Shown: positions 24,656 to 34,529, numbered from the stretch's first letter. The stretch: 64,000 bases of DNA from Burkholderiales bacterium (GCA_016716275.1 JADJWR010000004.1:77758-141757); one strand, 5' to 3'. A program made the numbers and translations. The notes: generated from the letters alone by a model not told the origin.

Positions 24656-27600
24656 ATGAAACAGACGCTGAACCCGCTGCGACCGACGCGACCGACGCTC
24701 AGGCAACTGATCAGCGGCTGCGCGCTGTCGGCGATGCTGTTCGCGCAGAACGCCGCCGCCTTCACCGTCGCGCAGAACCCGCCGTTCCTGCCGACGCCGC
24801 TGCCGCCGAACATCGTGCTGACGTTCGACGACTCGGGCTCGATGCGCTGGGCCTACGCGCCGGACGGCATCTGCGGCGACCACCAGACCCGCCGCTTCAA
24901 GTCGTCCAGCTTCAACCCGCTGTACTACAACCCCGGCGTGCGTTACGACCCGCCGGTGAAGTACAACTCCTCCACCGGCCAGTACACCGAGTACACGACC
25001 AGTTTCACCGCCGCCAAGGTCAACGGCTTCTATGACGGGCACGGCACGGTCGACCTGTCGAGCAACTACCGGCCGACCTGGTCGAAGAACCCGGCCTCGA
25101 GCACGCAGAGCGAATCGTCCGGCGACCCGAGCTGCAGCACCAACACTAATAAGCTGCGCAATGACTTCGCCCGCAATCCGACGCCGGACTTCACCACCGC
25201 GCAACGCTTCATCGGCGTGCAGGCGTACTACTACGTCTACGACACCACGCTGTCGGGCTGCAACTCCACGCTGACCGATGACGACTGCTACCGCCGGGTG
25301 TTCGTCAACGACACCTCCGGCCCGGGCAACTTCGACCTGAACGGCGACGGCGTCACCGATGCTGCCGACAAGGACGAGCGGCAGAACTTCGCCGTCTGGT
25401 ACTCCTTTTACCGCACACGCAACCTGATGACGGCGACCTCGGCAACGCGGGCGCTGGTCGGCGTGCCGCCGACTGCGCGTGTCGGCTGGCAGTCGCTGAG
25501 CTCGTGCAACGGCACGACCGGCTCCGGTACGACCAACGGCCGACTTTTCGACAACTCTTGCACTGGCTGGACCGGCAGCAGCGTCGACAAGCGGATCAAG
25601 GTCTTCGATGGTTCGCATCGTGCCAACCTGCTGAACTGGCTGGCGACGCTGCCGGCCTCAGGCGGCACGCCGCTGCGCGAGGCGACCAACCGGGTCGGTG
25701 AGTACTACCGCACCAACGGCGTCAACAGCCCCTATGCGCTGAACCCGACCGTTTCGCTCGGCACCGAGTACTCGTGCCGGCCGAACTTCCACATCCTGAT
25801 GACCGACGGCATCTGGAACGACAGCAGCGGCAGTTTCTGCAGCGGTGCGAGCTGCGGCAACAAGGACAACAACTCGGTCACGCTGCCGGACGGCACCGCC
25901 TACAGTGCCCGCGCGCCCTACCGCGACAGCAACAGCAGCAGCCTCGCCGACGTCGCCTTCCACTACTGGGCGACCGACCTGCGGGGCAATCTGGCCAACA
26001 ACCTGATGCCGTACCGGATCGACCGCGACGGCACCGCGGACGCGCAGTACTGGAACGCCAAGAACGATCCCGCCACCTGGCAGCACATGGTGATGTTCAC
26101 CGTCGGCCTCGGTCTGGGCCGGACGTTCACGGTCTCCGGCATTCCGTGGGGCGGCAGCACCTACGCCGGCTCCGGCTACGCGAACCTCGTCGCCGGCACG
26201 GAGAACTGGCCGAGCACCGGCGCCGATGTTTCGCCGGGCAACGTCTACGACCTGTGGCATGCGGCGATCAACAGCCGCGGCCAGTCGTTCAGTGCCGACA
26301 CGCCGCGCGACCTGTCCGACGCGCTGGCCACCGCGCTGAACCGCATCCTCGAGCGGGAGAGTGCCGCCGCCGCGCTGGCCACCAACTCGACCCGCCTGGC
26401 CACCGACACCCTGCTGTTCCAGGCGCGCTTCTTCAGCGGCACCTGGACCGGCGCGCTGACCGCCTACGCGATCAACACCGACGGCTCGGTCGGCAACGTG
26501 CAGTGGGAAGCAACCGCGTCGGGCAAGATTCCCGCGCACGGCTCGCGCAATATCTATACGTGGAACGGCATCTCCAGCGCCGGGACGACCTTCACCGAGT
26601 CGGGGCTGAACAGCGCCGGCCTGTGGTCGTCGATCGGCTCGACGGCGCTGCTCGACTACCTGCGCGGCGACACCGCCAACGAGAACCCGAGCGGCCTGCG
26701 CTACCGGGCGCGCGGCGGCCCGCTCGGCGACATCGTCAACTCCGACCCGGCCTTCGTCGCCACCGAGAACTACGGCTACACGGCGCTGGCCTCCGAGGGC
26801 TCGAGCTATCCGGCCTTCCTGGCGGCGAAGAAGACCCGCACCAAGATGCTCTACGTCGGCAGCAACGACGGCTTCCTGCGCGCCTTCAACGCGCTGACCG
26901 GCCAGGAGCTCTTTGCCTACGTGCCGAGCGCGATCGTGCCCGACCTGCCGCAACTGGCGGACGTGAACTACTCGCACCGCTTCTACGTCGACGGTGCGCC
27001 GGCGGCCTGGGATGCGTATTTCGGTGGCGGCTGGAAGACCGTGCTCACCGGCACCACCGGCGCCGGCGGCCGGTCGGTGTTCGCCCTCGACGTGACCGAC
27101 CCGTCGAGCTTCGGCGCCTCCAGCGTGCTGTGGGAGATCAACCAGAACACCGGCACGCGCACTGGCGACGCCGCTGACCCGCAGTACGGCGCGCGGCTCG
27201 GCCAGACGATCGGCCAGGCGGTGGTCGCCAAGATGAACAACGGCGAGTGGGCGGCGGTGTTCGGCAACGGCTACCGCAGCCCGGGCGACACCGCAGCGAG
27301 CATTCCGGGCGATCAGGGGTCGCTGTACATCGTCCGCATCTCCGACGGCACCCTGATCCGGCGGATCGACACCGGCTTCGGCTCGCTCGGCGCTCCGAAC
27401 GGCCTCGGTACGCCGACGCTGTACGACGCCAACGGCGACGAGATCGCCGACTACGCCTATGCCCCCGACATGCGCGGCAACGTGTGGAAGTTCAGCCTGA
27501 CCGGCAGCACCGCTTCGTCGTGGAACCTCGCCTTCGCGGCGGATTCCAGCGCCGGCTTCCCGAACGGCCGACCGCTGTTCACCGCGGTCAACGGCTCGAG

Positions 27601-28279
27601 CCAGTTCCAGCCGATCTCGGCCCGCGTCGAGCTGGCATCGGCGCCGCCGGGCAAGGCGGGAATTATGGTGCTGTTCGGCACCGGCCGCTTCTTCGCCGTC
27701 GGCGACAACACCGACGCGACCGGCCAGAGCTTCTACGGCATCTGGGACAACGGAACGCCGGTGACCGCGACCAACCGCAGCACGCTGCAGGTGCAGACGA
27801 TCAGCACCGTCAACATCGACCTGCGCGGCGTCACCACCGGCGTGCGCGAGGTGACGACCAACACGGTCGACTGGACCACCAAGCGGGGCTGGTACATCGA
27901 CCTGCCGACGTCGATGGAGCGGGTGATCGGCACCGCCGCGGTGCGCGACAACCGGGTGATCTTCACCACCCTGATCCCGTCGAACGATCCGTGCGTCTTC
28001 GGCGGCTCGGGCTGGCTGATGGAGGTGGGCGCCACGACAGGCGCGCAGCTGCCCTATGCGGTCTTCGACACCAACGGCGACAAGCTGGTCACCTCGGCCG
28101 ACCGGATCCTCGCCGGCGTGCCGGTCGGTGTCGGCATGGTCAAGCGGCCGCTGGTCATCGACGGTTCGCCGGTCGCCGCCAAGTTCCTCAGCGGCACGAC
28201 CAGCGAGATCCAGATCGAGCGCAACCGCACCTTCGGTCCGCCGCTCGGCCGCGAATCCTGGCGCGAGGTGCAGCAATGA
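24656..28279 (+). CDS. pilY1: Full-length PilY1 pilus-tip adhesin/calcium-regulated protein (locus 2)
   Basis: A secreted 1207-residue protein. The signal peptide ends near AQNAAAF (about residue 36). A von Willebrand A-like domain follows, with the MIDAS motif D58-D-S-G-S62. From about residue 560 the PilY1 beta-propeller starts: LYVGSNDGFLRAFNALTGQE, TGAGGRSVFALDVTDPSS and VFGNGYRSPGD. A calcium-binding loop D924-A-N-G-D-E-I-A-D932 fits the D-x-N-x-D-x3-D pattern known to control pilus extension in Pseudomonas aeruginosa PilY1. GGAGATC precedes ATG 24656. The pilE start overlaps its stop. Confidence 0.95.
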   Translation: MKQTLNPLRPTRPTLRQLISGCALSAMLFAQNAAAFTVAQNPPFLPTPLPPNIVLTFDDSGSMRWAYAPDGICGDHQTRRFKSSSFNPLYYNPGVRYDPPVKYNSSTGQYTEYTTSFTAAKVNGFYDGHGTVDLSSNYRPTWSKNPASSTQSESSGDPSCSTNTNKLRNDFARNPTPDFTTAQRFIGVQAYYYVYDTTLSGCNSTLTDDDCYRRVFVNDTSGPGNFDLNGDGVTDAADKDERQNFAVWYSFYRTRNLMTATSATRALVGVPPTARVGWQSLSSCNGTTGSGTTNGRLFDNSCTGWTGSSVDKRIKVFDGSHRANLLNWLATLPASGGTPLREATNRVGEYYRTNGVNSPYALNPTVSLGTEYSCRPNFHILMTDGIWNDSSGSFCSGASCGNKDNNSVTLPDGTAYSARAPYRDSNSSSLADVAFHYWATDLRGNLANNLMPYRIDRDGTADAQYWNAKNDPATWQHMVMFTVGLGLGRTFTVSGIPWGGSTYAGSGYANLVAGTENWPSTGADVSPGNVYDLWHAAINSRGQSFSADTPRDLSDALATALNRILERESAAAALATNSTRLATDTLLFQARFFSGTWTGALTAYAINTDGSVGNVQWEATASGKIPAHGSRNIYTWNGISSAGTTFTESGLNSAGLWSSIGSTALLDYLRGDTANENPSGLRYRARGGPLGDIVNSDPAFVATENYGYTALASEGSSYPAFLAAKKTRTKMLYVGSNDGFLRAFNALTGQELFAYVPSAIVPDLPQLADVNYSHRFYVDGAPAAWDAYFGGGWKTVLTGTTGAGGRSVFALDVTDPSSFGASSVLWEINQNTGTRTGDAADPQYGARLGQTIGQAVVAKMNNGEWAAVFGNGYRSPGDTAASIPGDQGSLYIVRISDGTLIRRIDTGFGSLGAPNGLGTPTLYDANGDEIADYAYAPDMRGNVWKFSLTGSTASSWNLAFAADSSAGFPNGRPLFTAVNGSSQFQPISARVELASAPPGKAGIMVLFGTGRFFAVGDNTDATGQSFYGIWDNGTPVTATNRSTLQVQTISTVNIDLRGVTTGVREVTTNTVDWTTKRGWYIDLPTSMERVIGTAAVRDNRVIFTTLIPSNDPCVFGGSGWLMEVGATTGAQLPYAVFDTNGDKLVTSADRILAGVPVGVGMVKRPLVIDGSPVAAKFLSGTTSEIQIERNRTFGPPLGRESWREVQQ

Positions 28280-28782
28280 AAGCCCGACTCGCGGCGATCG
28301 GCGGCGCGCGCGGCTTCACGCTGATGGAGCTGCTGGTCACGGTCACAATCGTCGCGATCCTCGCCGCCATCGCCATCCCGAGCTACACCGCGTACATCGA
28401 GCGCAGCAAGCGCGGCGCGGCGCGCAGCGGGCTGATGGTGGCGGCCTCGTTCCTCGAGCGCAACTTCACCACCAACGGCTGCTACAACTACGCCACGGTT
28501 GCCAACTGCCAGTCGCAGTCGGGCACCGCGGTGACGTTGCCGGCGGCGCTCGCCCGCGCACCTGCCGAGGGCCGGGCGAGCTACCTGATCGGCGTCGACT
28601 TTTCCGCTAGCGCCACCGGGCAGGCCTACACGCTGACGGCGACGCCCTGCGCCACCGCCGGCAGCTGTCCGGCAGGCAGCGATCCGTTCACCGACGCCCG
28701 CTGTGGCTCGCTGACGCTCACCCAGGCCGGCGTGCGCGGCCGCTCGGGAGCCGAAGACCTGGCGGTGTGCTGGCAGCGCTGA
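28276..28782 (+). CDS. pilE: PilE-like type IV minor pilin (locus 2)
   Basis: A 168-residue pilin. After a leader, GFTLMELLVTVTIVAILAAI gives F+1 and E+5, the normal prepilin pattern. The body has SFLERNFTTNGCYNYATVAN, ATPCATAGSCPAGSDPF and a C-terminal CWQR with the conserved disulfide. It starts inside the pilY1 stop (ATGA) and is the last gene of the operon. It shares layout and many residues with the locus 1 pilE at 14347, supporting duplication of the whole set. Confidence 0.93.
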   Translation: MKARLAAIGGARGFTLMELLVTVTIVAILAAIAIPSYTAYIERSKRGAARSGLMVAASFLERNFTTNGCYNYATVANCQSQSGTAVTLPAALARAPAEGRASYLIGVDFSASATGQAYTLTATPCATAGSCPAGSDPFTDARCGSLTLTQAGVRGRSGAEDLAVCWQR

Positions 28783-28820
28783 GGCGCTGCTCCGCTTAGG
28801 CCCGCGGCGGGCTCAGCAGG

Positions 28821-29762
28821 TCAGCCGCCGCCGTTGCCGAGGCCTTTCGCGGCCAGTGCGTCGAAGTCGCCCGCGTAGCCGCGCAGCTTCTTCGCCAGCG
28901 CCAGGCGCTGCGCCGCGTCGGCGCTGTTGAGCAGCGCCGCCACCAGTGCGGCGTTTTCCTCCCGGTAGATGGAGAGCTTGGCCCGCCGCTGCGGGTCGCG
29001 CGGCTCGGCGAGCTCGGCGAAGTACTGGCGCAGCCAGGCGGTGGCCGTCGCGGCAGGCGGCTGTTCGGCGCGAATGCGCGCCAGCACCGCGACCAACTCG
29101 CGCTGCCGCTGCTCGCGCTCGGCCATCCAGGCCTCCTCCGCCTCGGGGCGCTGCGCCAGCGAGGTGCGGATCGTCTCGCGCTGCGCCGGCGTCAGCCGGC
29201 CGAACCACTCCTCGGCGCGTTCGACATAGCTGTCGAACCGCTGCTCGAGCGACTCGCGGCCGGCGAAGCGCACCAGTTCGCGCCGCGCCTTCGAACTGTC
29301 GCGCGCCAGTTTGTCGGCCAGCCGGTCGACCTGGGCCGGCTGCAGGGTCAGCGCCAGCGCCGCCAGGTCGGGGGCCGCCTGCTCGCCGATCGCCGCCAGG
29401 CCGCGCCGGATGCCGGCGTTGAACTCGAGCACGTCGGCCGCGGTGACCGGGCCGGCGACCTTCTTCTGCGCTTCGTTCAGCAGCTGCGCGTAGCCGGCGA
29501 GCTGGGTGCCGCGGTGCCAGCGATGCAGCGCGTCGATGCGCTCGCGCGCCAGGCGCTCCTGCTCGTCGTCCAGATCGAGGTAGCTGTCGAGCGCATAGGC
29601 AATTACCGTGTCGGCGTTGTTGTAGCCGAGCTGCAGCTGCGAACAGGCGACGGCGAGCAGCGCGACGCTCGCCAGGACGAAGCGGCGCGCGTGCCGGCCG
29701 AGCGCGGTCACCGCGCGGCCGCGCCCGTCGGAAAAACGCCCGGTGCTACGATCGTTTGGCAT
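28821..29762 (-). CDS. DUF6279-type lipoprotein
   Basis: The 313-residue product has a basic start, a hydrophobic stretch and lipobox (LLAVACSQ at about residues 35-42), so it is likely lipid-anchored. The mature start SQLQLGYNNADTVIAYALDS with SYLDLDDEQERLARERIDAL is the signature of the DUF6279 lipoprotein family. The rest is helical, rich in Glu, Arg and Ala, with no catalytic motif. The function is unknown. ATG 29762 lies 41 bases from glmU on the other strand, so the two share a control region. Confidence 0.8.
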   Translation of the reverse strand: MPNDRSTGRFSDGRGRAVTALGRHARRFVLASVALLAVACSQLQLGYNNADTVIAYALDSYLDLDDEQERLARERIDALHRWHRGTQLAGYAQLLNEAQKKVAGPVTAADVLEFNAGIRRGLAAIGEQAAPDLAALALTLQPAQVDRLADKLARDSSKARRELVRFAGRESLEQRFDSYVERAEEWFGRLTPAQRETIRTSLAQRPEAEEAWMAEREQRQRELVAVLARIRAEQPPAATATAWLRQYFAELAEPRDPQRRAKLSIYREENAALVAALLNSADAAQRLALAKKLRGYAGDFDALAAKGLGNGGG

Positions 29763-29803
29763 CGTTTTCGACGGATCCACGTTCGCCCTCGTTCCCGCCT
29801 GCA

Positions 29804-31177
29804 ATGAACATCGTCATCCTGGCCGCCGGCCAGGGCAAGCGCATGCGCTCGCGCCTGCCGAAGGTACTGCATCCGGTGGCCGGCCGGTCGATGCTGGCGC
29901 ACGTGATCGACACCGCCCAGTCGGTGGCGAACGGCCGCGGCGGTCCGACCCGCACCGTGGTGGTGGTCGGCCACGGCGCCGAGCAGGTGCGTGACGCGTT
30001 CTCTGACCGTCGCGACGTCGATTTTGTTCTGCAGCAGCCGCAGCTCGGTACCGGCCATGCGGTAATGCAGGCCGTCCCGCGCATCGACGAGACGTGGCCG
30101 ACGCTGGTGCTGTACGGCGACGTGCCGCTGGTGCGGGCAGAGACGCTCGCGCGGCTGCTCGACGGCGCCGGCAGCGGGATGGCGGTGCTGACCGTGCGGC
30201 TGGCCGATCCGGCCGGCTACGGCCGCATTGTGCGCGACTGGCACGGCAACGTGCTGCGGATCGTCGAGCAGAAGGACGCCTCCGACGACGAGCGGGGAAT
30301 CTCGGAGGTCAACACCGGCATCCTGGTCGCGCCGACCGCGAAGCTGAAGGCCTGGCTGGCCCGACTGTCGAACGACAACGCCCAGCGGGAGTACTACCTG
30401 ACCGACGTGGTGGCGCAGGCGGTGGCCGAAGGCGTGCGCGTGGCGGGGGTGGTCGCCGACGACGCCGACGAGATGCTCGGCGTCAACAGCAAGGCGCAGC
30501 TGGCGCGCATCGAGCGGGTGGCGCAGTCGCGCGCCGCGGCGGCGGCGATGGAGGCTGGCGCCACGCTGGCCGATCCGGCCCGCTTCGACGTGCGCGGCGA
30601 GCTGGCTGTCGGCGCCGACGTGTTCATCGACGTGAACTGCGTCTTCGAGGGACGGGTGAGCCTGGCCGACGGCGTGCGCATCGGCCCGAACTGCGTGCTG
30701 CGCGACTGCTCGGTCGGCGCCGGAGCCGAGGTCGCCGGCTTCTGCCACCTGGACGGAGCGACGATCGGCGCGGAGGCGCGCATCGGGCCGTTCGCGCGGC
30801 TGCGGCCGACCTCCCGGCTCGCCGACGGCGTGCACATCGGCAACTTCGTCGAGGTGAAGAACTCTCAGCTCGATGTGGCCAGCAAGGCCAACCACCTGTC
30901 GTACGTCGGCGACGCGACGGTCGGCCGCAACGTCAACATCGGCGCCGGCACGATCGTCGCCAACTACGACGGCGCCAACAAGCACCGCACGGTGATCGGC
31001 GACGACGCGCACACCGGCTCGAACTCGGTGCTGGTGGCGCCGATCACGGTCGGTGCCGGCGCCACCGTCGGCGCCGGCTCGACCGTCACCCGCGAAGTGC
31101 CGGCCGGCGAGCTGACCGTGGCGCGCGCCAAGCAGGTCACCGTCCGCGGCTGGAAGCGGCCGGCGAAACAGAAGTAG
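29804..31177 (+). CDS. glmU: Bifunctional UDP-N-acetylglucosamine pyrophosphorylase/glucosamine-1-phosphate acetyltransferase
   Basis: GlmU makes UDP-N-acetylglucosamine, the precursor of peptidoglycan and lipopolysaccharide, in the cytosol. The 457-residue product opens with the nucleotidyltransferase motif MNIVILAAGQGKRMRSRLPK. It has QQPQLGTGHAVMQ and EVNTGILV in the first domain, and left-handed beta-helix hexapeptide repeats from about residue 250, with NFVEVKNSQ, GDATVGRNVNIGAGTIVANY and GSNSVLVAPITVG. An in-frame ATG at 29756 would add 16 non-conserved residues, so 29804 is used. Confidence 0.97.
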   Translation: MNIVILAAGQGKRMRSRLPKVLHPVAGRSMLAHVIDTAQSVANGRGGPTRTVVVVGHGAEQVRDAFSDRRDVDFVLQQPQLGTGHAVMQAVPRIDETWPTLVLYGDVPLVRAETLARLLDGAGSGMAVLTVRLADPAGYGRIVRDWHGNVLRIVEQKDASDDERGISEVNTGILVAPTAKLKAWLARLSNDNAQREYYLTDVVAQAVAEGVRVAGVVADDADEMLGVNSKAQLARIERVAQSRAAAAAMEAGATLADPARFDVRGELAVGADVFIDVNCVFEGRVSLADGVRIGPNCVLRDCSVGAGAEVAGFCHLDGATIGAEARIGPFARLRPTSRLADGVHIGNFVEVKNSQLDVASKANHLSYVGDATVGRNVNIGAGTIVANYDGANKHRTVIGDDAHTGSNSVLVAPITVGAGATVGAGSTVTREVPAGELTVARAKQVTVRGWKRPAKQK

Positions 31178-31204
31178 GCGACGCAACGCCTCGCCCGCCG
31201 CAAC

Positions 31205-31723
31205 GTGTTTGCCGAGCCGACCATTCCCCTGGCGCTGGAGTCCGAGCGGCTGCTGCTGCGCATGCCGACCGAGTACGACTGGCAGCCGCTGCACGCCTAC
31301 TACGGCGATGCCGACAGCGTCCGCTACACGATGGGCGCGCCTTGCACGCCGGCGCTGACCTGGCGCGTGCTGGCCGGGGTGGTCGGCCACTGGGCGTGGC
31401 GCGGCTACGGACCGTACACGCTGCTCGACAAGGACGAGGGGGGCGTGCTCGGGGTTGCCGGCCTGTGGTTTCCGAACGACTGGCCGGAGCCGGAGATCAA
31501 GTGGGCGCTGGTGCCGGCGGCGCGCGGGCGCGGGCTCGCCTCTGAGGCTGCGCGGGCCGTCCGGCAGATGGCGCGCGAGAACCTGCGCGGCCTGCGGCTG
31601 ATCAGCCTGATCGCACAGGGCAACGAACCGTCGGTGCGGGTGGCCGAGGCCGCCGGCGCGCGGCTGGAACGCGAGATCGAGTGGCGCGACACCCGGGCGC
31701 TCGTCTACCGCCACCCCGACTGA
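31205..31723 (+). CDS. GNAT family N-acetyltransferase, RimJ/RimL type
   Basis: The 172-residue product starts at GTG 31205. The RimJ/RimL-type opening is LALESERLLLRMPTEYDWQP. The acetyl-CoA loop is VPAARGRGLASEAARAVRQM, then ISLIAQGNEPSVRVAEAAGA, all typical of GNAT enzymes that acetylate protein N-termini, antibiotics or small amines. The substrate cannot be told. It follows glmU after 27 bases in the same direction and may be transcribed with it. Confidence 0.85.
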   Translation: MFAEPTIPLALESERLLLRMPTEYDWQPLHAYYGDADSVRYTMGAPCTPALTWRVLAGVVGHWAWRGYGPYTLLDKDEGGVLGVAGLWFPNDWPEPEIKWALVPAARGRGLASEAARAVRQMARENLRGLRLISLIAQGNEPSVRVAEAAGARLEREIEWRDTRALVYRHPD

Positions 31724-31732
31724 GAACCCGCG

Positions 31733-32110
31733 CTAACGCGCGGTGCCGCGCCAGGCGGCCAGTGCCAGCAGCAGCCAGCCGGCCAGCAGGAGCACGCCGC
31801 CGATGGGCGTGATCGCACCGAGGCCGCGCAAGCCCGTCAGCGTCAGCGCGTACAGGCTGCCGGAGAAGATCACCGTGCCGGCGACGAAGCACCAGCCGCC
31901 GGCCACCGCCGCGCGCCCCGGCCAGCGGCCGATCGCCCAGGCCACTGCGAGCAGGGCGAGCGCGTGATACATCTGATAGCGCACGGCGGTCTCGAACACC
32001 GCCAGCAGCTCGGGGGTCAGCCGCGCCTTCAGGCCGTGCGCGCCGAACGCGCCGGCGCCGACGGCGATGAAGCCGCTCAGTGCGCCCAGCACCGCGAAGA
32101 ACCGATCCAT
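31733..32110 (-). CDS. DUF423 small membrane protein
   Basis: The 125-residue product has four predicted membrane helices. It carries the DUF423 signature GAFGAHGLKARLTPELLAVF, ETAVRYQMYHALALLAVAWA, and the GTVIFSGSLYALTLTGLRGL stretch before the last helix. The family is widespread in bacteria, and its biochemical role is unknown. It is convergent with the acetyltransferase gene, with 9 bases between stops. Confidence 0.9.
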   Translation of the reverse strand: MDRFFAVLGALSGFIAVGAGAFGAHGLKARLTPELLAVFETAVRYQMYHALALLAVAWAIGRWPGRAAVAGGWCFVAGTVIFSGSLYALTLTGLRGLGAITPIGGVLLLAGWLLLALAAWRGTAR

Positions 32111-32195
32111 CGTCCGGGATTCGAAGCGTGTCGATCGCCGCGTAATGTAGCCGCCCGGCTCGGCGAGCCGCCCGCTCGGGCACCCACTGACGACG

Positions 32196-32780
32196 TCAGC
32201 GGCGGCGGCCGAACGGCGGCTGCCCGCGCCAGTAACGCAGCATCAGCCAGCCGCCGAGCATGCCGCCCACGTGGGCAAAATGGGCGATGCCGCTCTGGGT
32301 GGCGCTGAAGCCCAGCGTCAGTTCGAGCAGGCCGAACACCACGGCGAACAGCCATGCCGGCATCGGGATCGGCGGGAACAGCAGCATCAGCCGGCGGTGC
32401 GGGAACAGCATCGCGTAGCCGAGCAGCAGGCCGAACAGGCCGCCGGAGGCGCCCACCGTTGGATACGGCACCGGCGCGTCGGATGCCACCACCAGCTGCA
32501 CCAGGCCGGCAACCAGCACGCTGACGACGTAGTACTGCAACAGCCGGCGCGGCCCCCATAGCCGCTCGAGCTCCGAGCCGAACATCCACAGCCCGTACAT
32601 GTTGAAGGCCAGGTGCAGCAGGCCGCCGTGCAGCAGCGCGTAGGTGAGCAGTTGCCAGGGCGCGAAGCCGCCAGCCAGCGGCCACAGCGCGAACCAGGCG
32701 AACGGCGCGCCGCCGGCGGCAAACGCCAGCATCGACGCGGCCGTCGTCACCAGCAGCAGGAGTTGCGTCATCGATTTCAT
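32196..32780 (-). CDS. Rhomboid family intramembrane serine protease
   Basis: The 194-residue product has about six membrane helices. It carries the rhomboid L1-loop features LAFNMYGLWMFGSELERLWG, the catalytic serine in GASGGLFGLLLGYAM and a later His in HFAHVGGMLGGWL, giving the Ser-His pair. Rhomboids cut single-pass membrane proteins within the bilayer. It starts at ATG 32780, or at 32771 (second Met). It is divergent from the TPR gene with only 21 bases between starts, so their promoters must overlap. Confidence 0.92.
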   Translation of the reverse strand: MKSMTQLLLLVTTAASMLAFAAGGAPFAWFALWPLAGGFAPWQLLTYALLHGGLLHLAFNMYGLWMFGSELERLWGPRRLLQYYVVSVLVAGLVQLVVASDAPVPYPTVGASGGLFGLLLGYAMLFPHRRLMLLFPPIPMPAWLFAVVFGLLELTLGFSATQSGIAHFAHVGGMLGGWLMLRYWRGQPPFGRRR

Positions 32781-32801
32781 GGGGCCGAGGATAATCCGCC
32801 G

Positions 32802-34529
32802 ATGCGCGGTGTTTCCCTTCTGCTCGCCGCTTCGATCGCGGCGCTGGCGTCGGTCGCCTGTCGGCCCGAGACGGCCCGGGTCGCGTCGCCGGCAGTTGCG
32901 CAGGCGCCGCGAATCGAGCGTGTCGGCTCGGCGCATCTGACCATCACCACGCGCGAGCCGCTGGCGCAGCAGTTCTTCGACCAGGGGCTGCGGCTGGCCT
33001 ATGCGTTCGACCATCCGGAGGCGCTGCGCGCCTTCTCGGAGGCGGCGCGCCTGGACTCCGACTGCGCCATGTGCGAGTGGGGCATCGCCTACGCGGTCGG
33101 GCCGAACATCAACAACCCGCTGCGCCCGGCCGATCCGCGCGCGGCCGGGCACGCGCGGCGCGCGCTGGCGCTGGCCGACAGGGTCACGCCGAAGGAACGT
33201 GCGCTGATCGAGGCGATGGCGGCGCGCCTCGACTTCGCCTCGCCGCCGGCAACGGTGGCCGATGCCGCGCCGTCGCCGGTGTGCGCGGTGCCGCCGCCGC
33301 CGAAGGACGCTGATCCGCTCGACATCGCCTACGCGCAGGCGATGAGCCAGGTGGCGCGCCGGTTTCCCGACGACGACGAAGTCACCGTGCTGTACGCCGA
33401 GGCGCTGCTGATGCTGTCGCCGTGGCAGTGGTGGAGCCGCGACGGAGCCGTGCCACGCGAAGGCACGTTGGCGGCAATCGACACGCTCGAGCGCGTGCTG
33501 GCCCGTTCGCCGGATCATGCCGGCGCCAACCACTTCCTGATCCACGCGTTCGAGGCCTCGCGAACGCCGGAGCGGGCGCTGGTCTCGGCCGAGCGGCTCG
33601 CGCGACTGGCGCCGGATGCCGGCCACATGGTGCACATGCCGTCGCACATCTTCGTTCGTGTCGGCCGCTATGCCGACGCGGTGCGCGCCAACCAGCGGGC
33701 GATCGAGGCCGACCGCAACTTCGAGGCGCAGTTGCGTGCGCAGGGTTACGAGCCGCTCGGCGCGGTGTCGCACCACCATCACTTCCTGTGGGCGTCGGCG
33801 GCGATGCAGGGCAATGCGGCGGTGGCGCTGCCGGCGGCCCGGTGGCTGGCAGATGCGGCCGCGCGGCCCGGGCAGCCGTTCGGCGACGAGGGGAGCAACG
33901 ACTACTTCCTCGCCCTGCCGTGGCTGGCGCAGGTGCGCTTCGCACGTTGGGACGAGATCCTTGCGGCAGCGCAGCCGGTCTGGCCGGCGCACACATCGGC
34001 GTACCCGCGTGCCATCGTGCACTACGCGCGCGGCATCGCGCTCGCCCGCACCGGCAGGCCGGCTGCCGCGGCGCAGGAACTGACGGCGCTACGCGAGGCC
34101 GCGCGCGACCCGCGGCTCGACGGGCTGACGCTGAAGGGCATCGACGAGCTCACCGCGTTGCTGGCGCTGGCCGAGGCGGCGCTGCACGGGGAGATCCTGC
34201 TCGCCGAGCGGCGGCACGAACGGGCCATCGAGTCGCTGCGCCGCGCGGTCGAACTGGAGGACGCGCTGGAGAGCGAGGAGCCGCCGCCGTGGCCGGTGCC
34301 GGCGCGACAGGCGCTCGGCAGCGCGCTGCTGCTGGCGGGCCGGCCGGCGCAGGCCGAGCGCGCCTTTCGCGAGGACCTGCAGCGCCATCCGGACAATGGC
34401 TGGGCGCTGTACGGCCTGGCCGAGAGCCTGCGCCGAGGCAAGCGCAGTGCGCAGGCGCAAGCGGTCGACGATCGCTTTCGCATCGCCTGGCAGGCGGCCG
34501 ACGTCGGGCAGCCCGACGCGCGATACTGA
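32802..34529 (+). CDS. Tetratricopeptide-repeat envelope protein
   Basis: The 575-residue product has a short signal sequence with a possible lipidation Cys (ASVACRPE, about residues 17-24, a weak lipobox). The remainder is helical repeats of TPR type: FFDQGLRLAYAFDHPEALRA with FSEAARLDSDCAMCEWGIAY near the N-terminus, and GWALYGLAESLRRGKRSAQA near the C-terminus. HMPSHIFVRVGRYADAVRAN and a run of His in VSHHHHFLW are notable but not assigned. No enzyme motif is seen. A bidirectional terminator follows. Confidence 0.75.
   Translation: MRGVSLLLAASIAALASVACRPETARVASPAVAQAPRIERVGSAHLTITTREPLAQQFFDQGLRLAYAFDHPEALRAFSEAARLDSDCAMCEWGIAYAVGPNINNPLRPADPRAAGHARRALALADRVTPKERALIEAMAARLDFASPPATVADAAPSPVCAVPPPPKDADPLDIAYAQAMSQVARRFPDDDEVTVLYAEALLMLSPWQWWSRDGAVPREGTLAAIDTLERVLARSPDHAGANHFLIHAFEASRTPERALVSAERLARLAPDAGHMVHMPSHIFVRVGRYADAVRANQRAIEADRNFEAQLRAQGYEPLGAVSHHHHFLWASAAMQGNAAVALPAARWLADAAARPGQPFGDEGSNDYFLALPWLAQVRFARWDEILAAAQPVWPAHTSAYPRAIVHYARGIALARTGRPAAAAQELTALREAARDPRLDGLTLKGIDELTALLALAEAALHGEILLAERRHERAIESLRRAVELEDALESEEPPPWPVPARQALGSALLLAGRPAQAERAFREDLQRHPDNGWALYGLAESLRRGKRSAQAQAVDDRFRIAWQAADVGQPDARY

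Noticed and set aside
22667..28276. Very long minus-strand frames opposite the pilin genes
   Set aside because: No recognisable domain, no ribosome site; shadows of pilV to pilY1.
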